Source of the DNA: CAZTAO01 sp964611645
GTDB taxonomy: Bacteria; Armatimonadota; UBA5829
Length of the DNA stretch: 64,000 bases
Direction of reading: 5' to 3'
Assembly: GCA_964611645.1 (NCBI GenBank)
Contig: CAZTAO010000005.1
Span: forward strand, 62,001 to 126,000
The notes below the pieces were generated by a model, which was given only the letters and a program-made list of their open reading frames with translations, searched no databases and was not told the origin of the DNA. A program made the position numbers and the translations under genes. This document shows, in pieces, positions 27,803-35,732 of the stretch. The number at the start of each line of letters is the position of its first letter. Within the stretch, counting starts at the first letter, position 1.

Positions 27803-29749
27803 CTACTTCACCTCAATCTCGTAAGTCACCGCTCCATCCGCTCCCGGGCCGCCGTTCAGGCGGTTGAGCATTACCAGGATGTGGCCGGTCTGGGGGTCTT
27901 CGATGAAGAAGAAGTTCGACAACTGCATGCTGGATCCGTCACCCGGCTTTCGGTCGTCTATCACCGTCACAGTCTCCGGTCGCAGTCCCAGTTTCTCCTC
28001 ATCGAATTCGGCGATGACAAGCGGGTAACGCGGGGAGCCTGCGCGGGGCCTGACGCGGCTGATGTTGCCTATCCAGTATACCTTCCCGGTCTTAGAACTG
28101 CGAATGAACATCGCCTGCGAAGTAGGCGACCAGAAGTTGCTGCCGTCGTTGTAGGTGAAAGGCGTCAGCTTCGACCACGTCTTGCCGTAGTCGGTCGACA
28201 GCGTCTTCCACTTCCAGCACGGCACTCTCCCCGTCCTGTCCATCCAGTTGCCGGCGCGGATCGCCATGAACATGTGGCCGGGTTTGTCTTTGAGTTCTAT
28301 CACGCCACACTCGCTCACTCCGTCCATGGACTTGTCCGGCGGGAGGGTGATCGGATCGGTGACATCCCAGATGACATCGTTCTTCGCGTTGTCCCACGTG
28401 CCGATCATTCCGAAGACGAGCGAATAGGTGGGCGTTTTGTTAGGATTGTAGTAGACGCCCTTATCGTCAAGGGGCGCGTAGAAGCAGGGCAGGAACACCT
28501 GGCCGTTGCTCATTTTCACGAAGTACGGCGGCAGAGTGGCAAAACAGAAGCTGTTCTTCCCGACCCACACATAGCGGTTGGGATGCTGAGCCGAGTACTC
28601 CGCGCCACGCTGGATCATCGGCCGCTCTTCGTCATAAGTCTTGCCGCCATCGGTGGATACGCAATACCACATCTTGTAGTCCATAAAGCCGACTACCGTA
28701 TCGTCGACGCCCTGTGTGACCTCTATCATCGCGACTGCGCGGCGGTCATCAAGCTTCAGGGGGTAGGTGAACCGGTAGAAGTTCTGCATCGTTGGCCCCT
28801 CAACGCCCGGGTATTTGTAGATGGATATCTCGCGTTTGCCGGGCTTTGATGCATTGAAGGCATTCCAGAGATTGACCTCCGCGGGCAGCGCCTTGTTATA
28901 CTTCTCCGCCCCGCTCACTCGACCAAGCACCTTGATCCCGGGATACGGGGGATGGCTGAAGCCTTTGGTGGGGTCCACGTTCTCGCCGGGGATCTTGATC
29001 TGCGTCCACGCCGGTTTGGTCTCGCTTGCCGGGTTCCAGCCTGACTGTCCGGGAGCGAACGCGCCCTCGGTGGTGGCGGCAAAGTAGTCCCAGGCGCATG
29101 TCATGGTGTGCGGCTGCTGATTGCCGAGGATCGGGCCAAGGATGAAAGAGTCTGGAGCCCAGTCCGTCTTCAGGCGTGCAAGAGGGTATGGGCCGCCCGC
29201 GAGCTTCTCGTCAATGTAGACCCGGACCTGCTGCTTCTGGACGGTTATACGAACGGGATGGAACTTGCCTGTCATGTCCGCGGAGATCGGCGTCTCAATG
29301 CGGTCGCCGTTGTTGACAACAAACGACTTCCCGGCGGCGTCGTAGCACAGGTAAAGCAGAGCGTATGAGCCTTCCACGTCGGATGTCCACCGGACGTAAA
29401 TGACAGCCTCATAAGTCGGTACGGGAGCAGCGCCTGAGATATGCCGAAACCCCGTTTCCACGCTCCATGCGGAGTCATCGCGGATGGTGAGCCCCGTTGT
29501 CTGCATGTCCACTGAGGCTGCGGCGTTCGTGGCGTTATCTGTACGGTATTGGAGCGCGCCATCAACGATGGACCACGCCCCCGGCTTCTCAGGCGCGCCC
29601 AGCATAATGTCCCACATAAACGGCTTGTGCTCTATCTCGCTGGGATCGCTCAAAAACGGGTCCGTGAAACGCGCAGCCTGTGCGGCCGCCACGAACAAGC
29701 ACAGAAGCGGGACCGCGATGATGGCTAGTTTGATGATGGTTAGTTTCAT
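27803..29749 (-). CDS. Secreted LamG-like plus sialidase-fold protein, paralogue 2
   Basis: 648 residues from the ATG at 29749, preceded by AAAGGAATACA. An in-frame upstream start at 29872 would only translate the palindromic repeats at 29770-29891 (the added peptide repeats CRSRSIV) and is rejected. Signal peptide IIKLAIIAVPLLCLFVAAAQA. Same domains and motifs as paralogue 1: CAWDYFAATTEGAFAPG, STDGGKTYDEERPMIQRGAEYSAQHPN, STDYGKTWSKLTPF, NFWSPTSQAMFIRSSKTGK. The two differ mainly in the N-terminal third and in short loops. First gene of the leftward group. Confidence 0.78.
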   Translation of the reverse strand: MKLTIIKLAIIAVPLLCLFVAAAQAARFTDPFLSDPSEIEHKPFMWDIMLGAPEKPGAWSIVDGALQYRTDNATNAAASVDMQTTGLTIRDDSAWSVETGFRHISGAAPVPTYEAVIYVRWTSDVEGSYALLYLCYDAAGKSFVVNNGDRIETPISADMTGKFHPVRITVQKQQVRVYIDEKLAGGPYPLARLKTDWAPDSFILGPILGNQQPHTMTCAWDYFAATTEGAFAPGQSGWNPASETKPAWTQIKIPGENVDPTKGFSHPPYPGIKVLGRVSGAEKYNKALPAEVNLWNAFNASKPGKREISIYKYPGVEGPTMQNFYRFTYPLKLDDRRAVAMIEVTQGVDDTVVGFMDYKMWYCVSTDGGKTYDEERPMIQRGAEYSAQHPNRYVWVGKNSFCFATLPPYFVKMSNGQVFLPCFYAPLDDKGVYYNPNKTPTYSLVFGMIGTWDNAKNDVIWDVTDPITLPPDKSMDGVSECGVIELKDKPGHMFMAIRAGNWMDRTGRVPCWKWKTLSTDYGKTWSKLTPFTYNDGSNFWSPTSQAMFIRSSKTGKVYWIGNISRVRPRAGSPRYPLVIAEFDEEKLGLRPETVTVIDDRKPGDGSSMQLSNFFFIEDPQTGHILVMLNRLNGGPGADGAVTYEIEVK

Positions 29750-29769
29750 TGTATTCCTTTGCATTCTCA

Positions 29770-29826
29770 CTATGCTGCGGGAACGGCAATTCGCACACGT
29801 CTCCCACATTCGCACTCTTGCTGTCA
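29770..29826 (+). repeat. Partial copy of the CTATGCTGCGGGAAC element (B1)
   Basis: 57 bases beginning CTATGCTGCGGGAACGGCAA; the left arm matches copy B2 but the pairing right arm is missing. It abuts B2 in tandem. Confidence 0.75.
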
Positions 29827-29891
29827 CTATGCTGCGGGAACGGCAATTCGCATATCTCTCCCGCTCTCGCACTCCGTCAGTTCCCGCAGCT
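29827..29891 (+). repeat. 65-base palindromic element, copy B2
   Basis: Runs from CTATGCTGCGGGAACGGC to CCGTCAGTTCCCGCAGCT, 65 bases, the same length as copy A at 21515-21579. The arms pair over 11 bases. Confidence 0.85.
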
Positions 29892-29909
29892 AACTCTCGA
29901 AAGGCCTAC

Positions 29910-31052
29910 TCAGACAGTCCGATCCTCAACCAGCGAAACCAGGGGGAACATGTCATTATAATGCTTTTGGATGAACATGGGTGAGCGGCGCTTGTAGAGC
30001 TTGGAGGCGAGGTTGTCGGCTATGGGGATAATCAGCCTTTCGTGGGCGCACTGGACGGGGGAGATGGTCTCGATACTGCCGGTGGCCTGCTTGTTGAGGC
30101 AGCCGCAGTAGTGGTTGCAGCGCTGCCGGACGGCGCAATCGACACAGGTCTCTTTTTCTGCGGCGTTGCGGTCGTAGATTAGGGTGCGGCGATTGTCGTC
30201 GATACCGGTATCCACGTGGCCGATGCGGTAGTCGGCATTTGAGGCGTCGTCCACAAACTGCACGCAGGGGTACAAGCTGCCGTCCGGCGCGACCGATATC
30301 TGGGTCTTGCCAAGCTCGCACCGCTCGGCCTTGCAGCTTCCGGGGAAGACATGCGAGGCGATCTTTACCTCGAACGGGCTGAAGTAGAACTTCTCCTCCG
30401 CGGCGGTTTTCTCTAAGTACCACTTGGCGATCTGCTTGTATTGCTTGCGAAGTACGGCGAGGTCGCGGGTGGTCCAGGTGGAACCGTAGTCCAGGGAGCA
30501 GATGAGGTATCGGAATCCCAGGTCGAAGAGATACCGCACGGACTCCGCGTAAAATGGCACTGTCTCCGGCGTGACCACTTTCATCACCGGCGCGTACGGC
30601 TTGTAGGTCAGCAGCAGCTTCGCGGCCTCTTCGATCCTTTTGAACGTGCCGTTACCGGAGGCGTCTTTGCGGTGGAGGTCATGGCTGGCCTCGACCCCAT
30701 CGAAGCTCAGCGCCACGAACACGTCGGAGGTCATATCACCCGTAAGAAACTCCTCATCCAGCAGGAGGCCGTTGGTGGTGATCTTGTAGTGGAAGAACTG
30801 CCCGGTGTCCTGCTCTATCTGTTTACAGTAGGTAAGGCTCTGGTCGATAAGCCCCCGCATCAACAGAGGTTCGCCGCCAAAGAATATCACTCCCAGACTC
30901 TGCCCCGGCTGTTCCTGCGCGAGATACTCCATCCCGATATCGACAGCCTTCCGGGCCGTGTCGAATGTCATATCCCCGCCCGCATGTGGCGCGGCGTAGC
31001 AATAATCGCAGCGCATATTGCAGCGGGCTGTGAGGTGCAGAGTTACGTGCAT
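29910..31052 (-). CDS. Radical SAM/SPASM protein, putative peptide maturase
   Basis: 380 residues; ATG at 31052, four bases after the upstream stop, with GGAGTG in the end of that gene as ribosome binding site. The CX3CX2C cluster motif is C11-C15-C18 (TARCNMRCDYCYA). The radical-SAM barrel continues with FFGGEPLL (GGE motif) and KITTNGLLL. The C-terminal cysteines fit a SPASM domain holding auxiliary iron-sulfur clusters: CKAERCELGKTQISVAPDGSLYPC, then ETCVDCAVRQRCNHYCGCLN and a final QCAHE. Such proteins modify ribosomal peptides or proteins (thioether or C-C links, or sulfatase maturation). No sulfatase is present; three tandem paralogous small genes lie directly upstream, the likely substrates. 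Confidence 0.85.
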   Translation of the reverse strand: MHVTLHLTARCNMRCDYCYAAPHAGGDMTFDTARKAVDIGMEYLAQEQPGQSLGVIFFGGEPLLMRGLIDQSLTYCKQIEQDTGQFFHYKITTNGLLLDEEFLTGDMTSDVFVALSFDGVEASHDLHRKDASGNGTFKRIEEAAKLLLTYKPYAPVMKVVTPETVPFYAESVRYLFDLGFRYLICSLDYGSTWTTRDLAVLRKQYKQIAKWYLEKTAAEEKFYFSPFEVKIASHVFPGSCKAERCELGKTQISVAPDGSLYPCVQFVDDASNADYRIGHVDTGIDDNRRTLIYDRNAAEKETCVDCAVRQRCNHYCGCLNKQATGSIETISPVQCAHERLIIPIADNLASKLYKRRSPMFIQKHYNDMFPLVSLVEDRTV

Positions 31053-31056
31053 GAAT

Positions 31057-31788
31057 CTATATCACTCCCTGAGCCTTCAGCCACTTCACGAAGTCGCGGA
31101 CCTGGAGGCGGAGTTGCTTCTCCGCGGTCGCCGCCCTTTCACTCGTGTCCCAGCCCGACATAGCATTCCATTGATCCGTTACAGGCCCGCTTGGCATCGG
31201 ATCGTAGAACACGGCGACGGCCTTGAGTGAGCGCGCAGGTTTCATCTCCTTCACCACGGCCTTCGCTCTTTTGAGGGTGTCGATATCGCGGACACTGGAC
31301 GTGATATAGCCTGTGGACGGGACTGTACCTTCGCCCTCGGAAACGTAGACGTACGCCAGGGCGCGCTTCACGTCCTTTCCGTCGATGGTTTTGTTTGGCC
31401 CATAGGCTTCGGGGTCGGACTTGGGTGACCGGAACGACAGCCCCAGGTGTTTCGCCTCATCATTGATGACCTGCTTGGCCTCATCTTCCGACAGAAACAC
31501 TGGCGGGTTGATCACAACGCAGCCGAACGCGCCCCGTCCCTCACCATGCACAAACACCGGTGCGACTCGTGGCGGTTTGACTTTGGCCTTTGTATTACCG
31601 GCAATAGCTGCACCTGTGGCCGATAGCATAGTCACCGAAGCTAGCGCAGTCAGCACAGCCGGGTTGGTCTGCCATCTTGTTGGGACGTGCTGGAGCAGAT
31701 CCGGTCGCTGATCGACATCATCGTGAGTCGGGTAACCGGCGCTCGAACATTTCTTCTGAGGTGTCACGCGCATTGTCTTGCCCATCAT
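31057..31788 (-). CDS. Candidate radical-SAM substrate protein, paralogue 1
   Basis: 243 residues; two ATGs in a row at 31788 and 31785 after GGAGGG. Order of parts: N-terminal leader-like region (MRVTPQKK, GYPTHDDVDQRPDLLQHV), hydrophobic segment RWQTNPAVLTALASVTMLSAT ending AAIAG (about residues 43-65), basic linker, conserved block HGEGRGAFGCVVINPPVFLSEDEAKQ, variable middle, then AVFYDPMPS and the C-terminus QLRLQVRDFVKWLKAQGVI. No known family name recognised. A membrane-anchored or exported protein modified by the adjacent radical SAM enzyme is my inference. Confidence 0.75.
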   Translation of the reverse strand: MMGKTMRVTPQKKCSSAGYPTHDDVDQRPDLLQHVPTRWQTNPAVLTALASVTMLSATGAAIAGNTKAKVKPPRVAPVFVHGEGRGAFGCVVINPPVFLSEDEAKQVINDEAKHLGLSFRSPKSDPEAYGPNKTIDGKDVKRALAYVYVSEGEGTVPSTGYITSSVRDIDTLKRAKAVVKEMKPARSLKAVAVFYDPMPSGPVTDQWNAMSGWDTSERAATAEKQLRLQVRDFVKWLKAQGVI

Positions 31789-31803
31789 ATCCCTCCGGGT
31801 TAA

Positions 31804-32565
31804 CTATATCACTCCCTGAGCCTTCAACCACTTCACGAAGTCGCGGACTTGCAGGCGGAGTTGCTTCGCGGCCTCCTTTGGGGTGTTCTTCGCGAGCTCA
31901 TCCTGCCGAAGACGAGCAGCCAACTCGTCATCCGCCCGGTCTTTGGCGAGGCTTATCCTCTTGAACTGAATCACGTTCGAAGGGGCTGTTCCCGGCATAG
32001 GATCGTAGAATACACCGACAGTCTGCACCGACGGCTCTCTCCGCAGTTGGGTGGTGATCTCCCTTGCTCTCGATAGTGTCTTTGCCTCACTGGCTGTCGC
32101 CCCATAGGAAGTAGTGCCATCAGTCCTTGACACAAAGACGTAGGCAAACTTCCGTTTACTGTCGATTCCATCCAAAGGCTGACGCAGGCGCTCAGACCTG
32201 GGAGCGTCGAATGAGAACCCCAGACGCTTCACCTCATCATTGATGATCTGTCTCGCTTCGTCTTCAGACAGACACACAGGCGGGCTCGTGACCATGCACC
32301 CGAACTCTCCCCGCCCTTCCCCGTGCTGGAACACAGGCGCGATTCTCACCGGTTTCGCCTTCGCCTTTTCCCCGCCTGCAATGGCTAGGTTTGTGGCCGA
32401 TAGCATAGTCACCGAAGCCAGCGCTGTCAGCACGGCCGGGTTGGTCTGCCATCTAGCGGGGATGTGTCGGAGCAGGTCGGGGCGCTCGTCGACATCATCG
32501 TGAGTAGGGTAACCGGCGCTCGAGTATCTCTTCTGCGGTGTCACGCGCATCGTTTTGCCCATCAT
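31804..32565 (-). CDS. Candidate radical-SAM substrate protein, paralogue 2
   Basis: 253 residues, start at 32565 after GGAGGG, 15 bases downstream of paralogue 3. Nearly identical to paralogue 1 for the first 65 residues and again at the last 19. Its conserved block reads HGEGRGEFGCMVTSPPVCLSEDEARQ, with a second cysteine in place of Phe. The middle is variable and holds GVFYDPMPG. A stretch of charged residues (KDRADDELAARLRQDELAK) precedes the common C-terminus and is absent in the other two. Confidence 0.75.
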   Translation of the reverse strand: MMGKTMRVTPQKRYSSAGYPTHDDVDERPDLLRHIPARWQTNPAVLTALASVTMLSATNLAIAGGEKAKAKPVRIAPVFQHGEGRGEFGCMVTSPPVCLSEDEARQIINDEVKRLGFSFDAPRSERLRQPLDGIDSKRKFAYVFVSRTDGTTSYGATASEAKTLSRAREITTQLRREPSVQTVGVFYDPMPGTAPSNVIQFKRISLAKDRADDELAARLRQDELAKNTPKEAAKQLRLQVRDFVKWLKAQGVI

Positions 32566-32580
32566 ATCCCTCCGGCGGTT

Positions 32581-33306
32581 CTAGATCACTCCTTGAGCCT
32601 TCAGCCACTTCACGAAGTCCTGGACTTGCAGGCGGAGTTGCTGTTCTGCGGTTGCCCGGCCGGTCTTTCGACTGTGCTCCAAGCGGTCGATTGTGGCGTT
32701 GTAGTCGACCTCGCCATTATTCATCACCAGTCTGCTCGGCATCGGATCATAGAACACTCCGATGCTCTGAGTTCCTTTGGTAGACTTCAGGCTTTTTGCC
32801 ACGCTCTTCGCTTTGGCGAGCGCATTTGACTCGTATGCCGTTGACCCGGTGAAGATCACGCCATCGTCCTCAGAGATGAAAGCGAAAGCTATATTGTGCT
32901 TCTTGTCTACCGCATCCAGAGTCGGGTTGGTTGGCTTCTGGCTTGTGCCGCGACTGACGGCCACGAACTTCAGCCCCGACCGCTTAACCTCGTCGTTGAT
33001 GACCTGCCTAGCTTCATCCTCAGAAAGACACACCGGAGGGGCGATGGCCATGCACCCGAACCCTCCCCGCCCCTCTCCATGGTGAAACACAGGCGCAACC
33101 CTGGCTGGTTTCGCTTTGGCTTTGTCGCTGCCCGCGATTGCAGCGTTTGTGGCCGATAGCATAGTCACCGAAGCCAGCGCAGTCAGCACAGCCGGGTTGG
33201 TCTGCCATCTTGTTGGGATGTGCTGGAGCAGACCGGGGCGGTGTTCAACGTCATCGTGGGTTGGAATGGATGGTCCTCGGTACTTCCTGATAGGTGATAC
33301 TTGCAT
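32581..33306 (-). CDS. Candidate radical-SAM substrate protein, paralogue 3
   Basis: 241 residues from the ATG at 33306, seven bases after GGGAGG; an in-frame TTG at 33312 is one base from that site and is rejected. Shares PTHDDVEHRPGLLQHIPTRW, the hydrophobic segment, HGEGRGGFGCMAIAPPVCLSEDEARQ, GVFYDPMPS and the C-terminal LQVQDFVKWLKAQGVI. Its first 10 residues differ from the other two. First gene of the four-gene leftward unit. Confidence 0.75.
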   Translation of the reverse strand: MQVSPIRKYRGPSIPTHDDVEHRPGLLQHIPTRWQTNPAVLTALASVTMLSATNAAIAGSDKAKAKPARVAPVFHHGEGRGGFGCMAIAPPVCLSEDEARQVINDEVKRSGLKFVAVSRGTSQKPTNPTLDAVDKKHNIAFAFISEDDGVIFTGSTAYESNALAKAKSVAKSLKSTKGTQSIGVFYDPMPSRLVMNNGEVDYNATIDRLEHSRKTGRATAEQQLRLQVQDFVKWLKAQGVI

Positions 33307-33442
33307 TTTCAAGCCTCCCGTCAGCAGCGCGATTGTTCTACACCTATATTAGACTCCTGAAATACGGAAATACTTCAACTATTTCCCCAAATCACAAAAA
33401 AACTCTCCGCGCCATCTGCCATCTGCCATAGGCCATAGGCTA

Positions 33443-34681
33443 TCAGCCGCCAACTACTTCCATCGCCACATCCGCCCATTCCCACACCCGCTGGGGTTGG
33501 TAGCGGGTGGTGCTTACGTCTTTTAGGATGAACTCTACCGGGCAGCCGTAGGGGGCGCAGGCGTCGAGGGTTTGTTGGAGGTCTTTGCGGACGGCCTCCG
33601 GGTTCCAGTCGTCTACCGCGAGGAATGCCGGGTTGGACTTCCGGTAGAACACGAAGTCTTTGCCGATCTGCGATGCGCCCTTGTCCTGGTCGACCCACGG
33701 GCTCATGCTGATCTTTCTCAGGAGCGGAATCTTTCTCACGATGTCCATTTTGTTATCCAGCGGTTCGCAGCAGCCGTAGTATACCAGCCCAAACCTCTTG
33801 TACCACCTCTCGGCGTAGGCCAACTCGAACTCCTGGTGCATGGCGGGGGAGACTGTCGAGAATATCTGCGCCATCCCGGCTGTCCAGAGGTCCTTGGCTC
33901 TTGGCTTCTTCGGATCATAGCCGGGGGCCGGAAGCTCGTCGCAGTATGTGTGCGAGCAGTGGACTATGCTCTGCTCCGTCGTCAGCAGGCCCTGGTCTTC
34001 GAGTTGGTCGAGCAGGGAGATGAAGGCATCGGTGAGCCTGGACATCAGCCTGTGCGTGAACTCCGGCCTGTCCGCAAGGTCCCAGACGATGTCTTCCGGG
34101 CCGCGCCAGGAGCATAGAGAATCCCATGGGGAAAAGTTCGGCACGAACCCTTGCATCCGGGTTCTGAGTATCCCGTCAAACACCCCGTGCGTCTGCTCCT
34201 CAAGCTCGTCGGTCGCTGTCTTGTCGAGTGTAACCACCGGGTCCTTGATTTTCTCGATGTCCTCATCGGTCTTGAGTTGGTCCAAGTAGTAGTGGCTGAT
34301 GACACTGTTCTGCGGGTCGGTGACAGCGACATTCTCAACCCCTCGCACGCCGAAATCGCATCCCCGAATGACCTTGAAGACCTCGATAACAGGCTCCATC
34401 ACCATATCAACCCGCAAGTGCTTCCACTTGTATATGGTCTGCCGCATCCGGGTCTCAAGCTCCCGCGCGAATGGGTCTGTTGTCTGCAAGACCAGTTCCC
34501 CATCAACATCCATCTCATTCCACGGCAATTGGTCGATCATAACCATCGGCCGAACGGGTCTCAGGCCGTTCAATGCCTTCCAGCGCGAGATAGTCTCCTG
34601 CTGCACCGGCAGAGCCGCAATCTCCGCCACCTGCTTGCCGAGTTCCCTGAGAATTCCCTTGTCTCTATCGTTGATTGCCAT
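33443..34681 (-). CDS. Uroporphyrinogen decarboxylase-like (URO-D fold) protein
   Basis: 412 residues from the ATG at 34681. An in-frame GTG at 34735 directly follows a TATACT box and would leave no leader, so the inner start is preferred. The sequence resembles the URO-D/MtaA/CmuA methyltransferase superfamily: LRPVRPMVMIDQLPW at the start, FTHRLMSRLTDAFISLLDQLEDQG, HCSHTYCDELPAPGYDP, and VYYGCCEPLDNKMDIVRKIPLLRKISMSPWVD. Members of this type in sugar-using bacteria are common but uncharacterised. True heme synthesis is unlikely because the pathway's other genes are absent. It lies 136 bases upstream of the radical-SAM unit on the same strand, so co-transcription is possible. Confidence 0.72.
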   Translation of the reverse strand: MAINDRDKGILRELGKQVAEIAALPVQQETISRWKALNGLRPVRPMVMIDQLPWNEMDVDGELVLQTTDPFARELETRMRQTIYKWKHLRVDMVMEPVIEVFKVIRGCDFGVRGVENVAVTDPQNSVISHYYLDQLKTDEDIEKIKDPVVTLDKTATDELEEQTHGVFDGILRTRMQGFVPNFSPWDSLCSWRGPEDIVWDLADRPEFTHRLMSRLTDAFISLLDQLEDQGLLTTEQSIVHCSHTYCDELPAPGYDPKKPRAKDLWTAGMAQIFSTVSPAMHQEFELAYAERWYKRFGLVYYGCCEPLDNKMDIVRKIPLLRKISMSPWVDQDKGASQIGKDFVFYRKSNPAFLAVDDWNPEAVRKDLQQTLDACAPYGCPVEFILKDVSTTRYQPQRVWEWADVAMEVVGG

Positions 34682-34773
34682 GTCTGTTGTCCATGTGTTA
34701 GGATGTGCGCCGGTCGGCGCGATGATTCCAGGCACAGTATAGCAGAATCGAGGGTGTGGTGTCCTCCGAGTGT

Positions 34774-34873
34774 TTGCCCGGTGTAAAAACTGCCTAGTTT
34801 GTGGTAAGCTAAATAGGTTGGCGGCTCGGCTGACGCGCTTGCCCGGTGGAACAAGCGTGGGTGATCGGGCGTC
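34774..34873 (+). other. Possible structured leader upstream of the methyltransferase gene
   Basis: Contains the direct repeat TTGCCCGGTG (34774-34783 and 34839-34848), a hairpin CGCTTG/CAAGCG (34836-34857), and GACGC (34832) able to pair with GCGTC (34869-34873). No known riboswitch class recognised. Confidence 0.3.
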
Positions 34874-34922
34874 CTATATTTGAGCTTATCATATTTTGTG
34901 GGTAGAGTGGTAGAGCAGTTCT

Positions 34923-35681
34923 ATGGTCAATGACTCAACACTATTTCGAGAAGCCTTGAGTGAGGCGCAGGGTGACGGGGCGGACCAAAGCAGTGACATA
35001 CAGCGTCACATAGTGGTGCCGTCGCTGCTTGAGGTTCTGGGGCCTGTCAAGGGCAAACACATCCTCGAACTATACTGCGGCACAGGTTACTTCTCCAGGC
35101 GGCTGGCGTCTCTTGGAGCACGGGTTCACGGGGTGGATACCTCCGAGCGTCTGATAGAGTTAGGAAGAGATGTCAACACCAGGGAGCACATCAAAATAGA
35201 GTACTCCGTCGCCGACCCCTCCAACCTCGCCGATTTCGATGACAGCAAGTTCGACGACATCGTCTGCGATATGGGCCTTATGATGACCAAGGACCTGGCC
35301 GGAACAGTCGCCGAAATGGCCAGGCTGGTAAAGCTGGGCGGACGCTTCATCTTCTCGGTTCTGCACCCTTGTTTCTGCATGCCGGATGCCTGCTGGGCAA
35401 CCGGAGAAGATGGCAGGACTCTTTACCGGATAGTGGACAAGTACTTCTCCGAGGGTTGGTGGACTTCTGACATGGTCTCGGACGCGAGGAGCGGGCGAGG
35501 TAAGGTGAAGCACCGGACCCTCGCGCGTTACGTCAATGCTCTCGGGGCCCGCGGCTTCAGCGTTCGCAGGATCCTGGAACCCCGCCCCAACGCCGACACA
35601 GTCATGTTCAAGCCCTACATGGACGTATACAACCGGGTCCCGGTGGCAATGGTCATCGAAGCAATCTTCCCCTACTTCTGA
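34923..35681 (+). CDS. Class I SAM-dependent methyltransferase
   Basis: 252 residues, ATG at 34923 (weak ribosome binding site). Rossmann-type SAM site: HILELYCGTGYFSRRLASLGARVHGVDTSERLIELG (motif I near residue 45, acidic motif II at VDTSE), then FDDIVCDMGLMM and LVKLGGRFIFSVLHPCF. Belongs to the UbiE/Methyltransf_11 group; the acceptor substrate is unknown. Followed by the sugar kinase gene after 51 bases. Confidence 0.82.
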   Translation: MVNDSTLFREALSEAQGDGADQSSDIQRHIVVPSLLEVLGPVKGKHILELYCGTGYFSRRLASLGARVHGVDTSERLIELGRDVNTREHIKIEYSVADPSNLADFDDSKFDDIVCDMGLMMTKDLAGTVAEMARLVKLGGRFIFSVLHPCFCMPDACWATGEDGRTLYRIVDKYFSEGWWTSDMVSDARSGRGKVKHRTLARYVNALGARGFSVRRILEPRPNADTVMFKPYMDVYNRVPVAMVIEAIFPYF

Positions 35682-35732
35682 TCTGTTTGTATCCTCACTC
35701 CGTCTGATTCTATGCTCCCAGGAGACTGACTT

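Noticed and set aside
23797..29749. nanH (exo-alpha-sialidase) assignment for the three propeller proteins
   Set aside because: Asp-box blades are visible but the sialidase catalytic residues could not be confirmed by eye.
29750..29872. 41-residue N-terminal extension of the sialidase-fold gene
   Set aside because: It is a translation of the tandem palindromic repeats at 29770-29891 and lacks a ribosome binding site; the signal peptide begins at 29749.
33443..34681. hemE (true uroporphyrinogen decarboxylase)
   Set aside because: No other heme genes nearby and the sequence fits better the divergent URO-D-like/methyltransferase group; gene symbol withheld.
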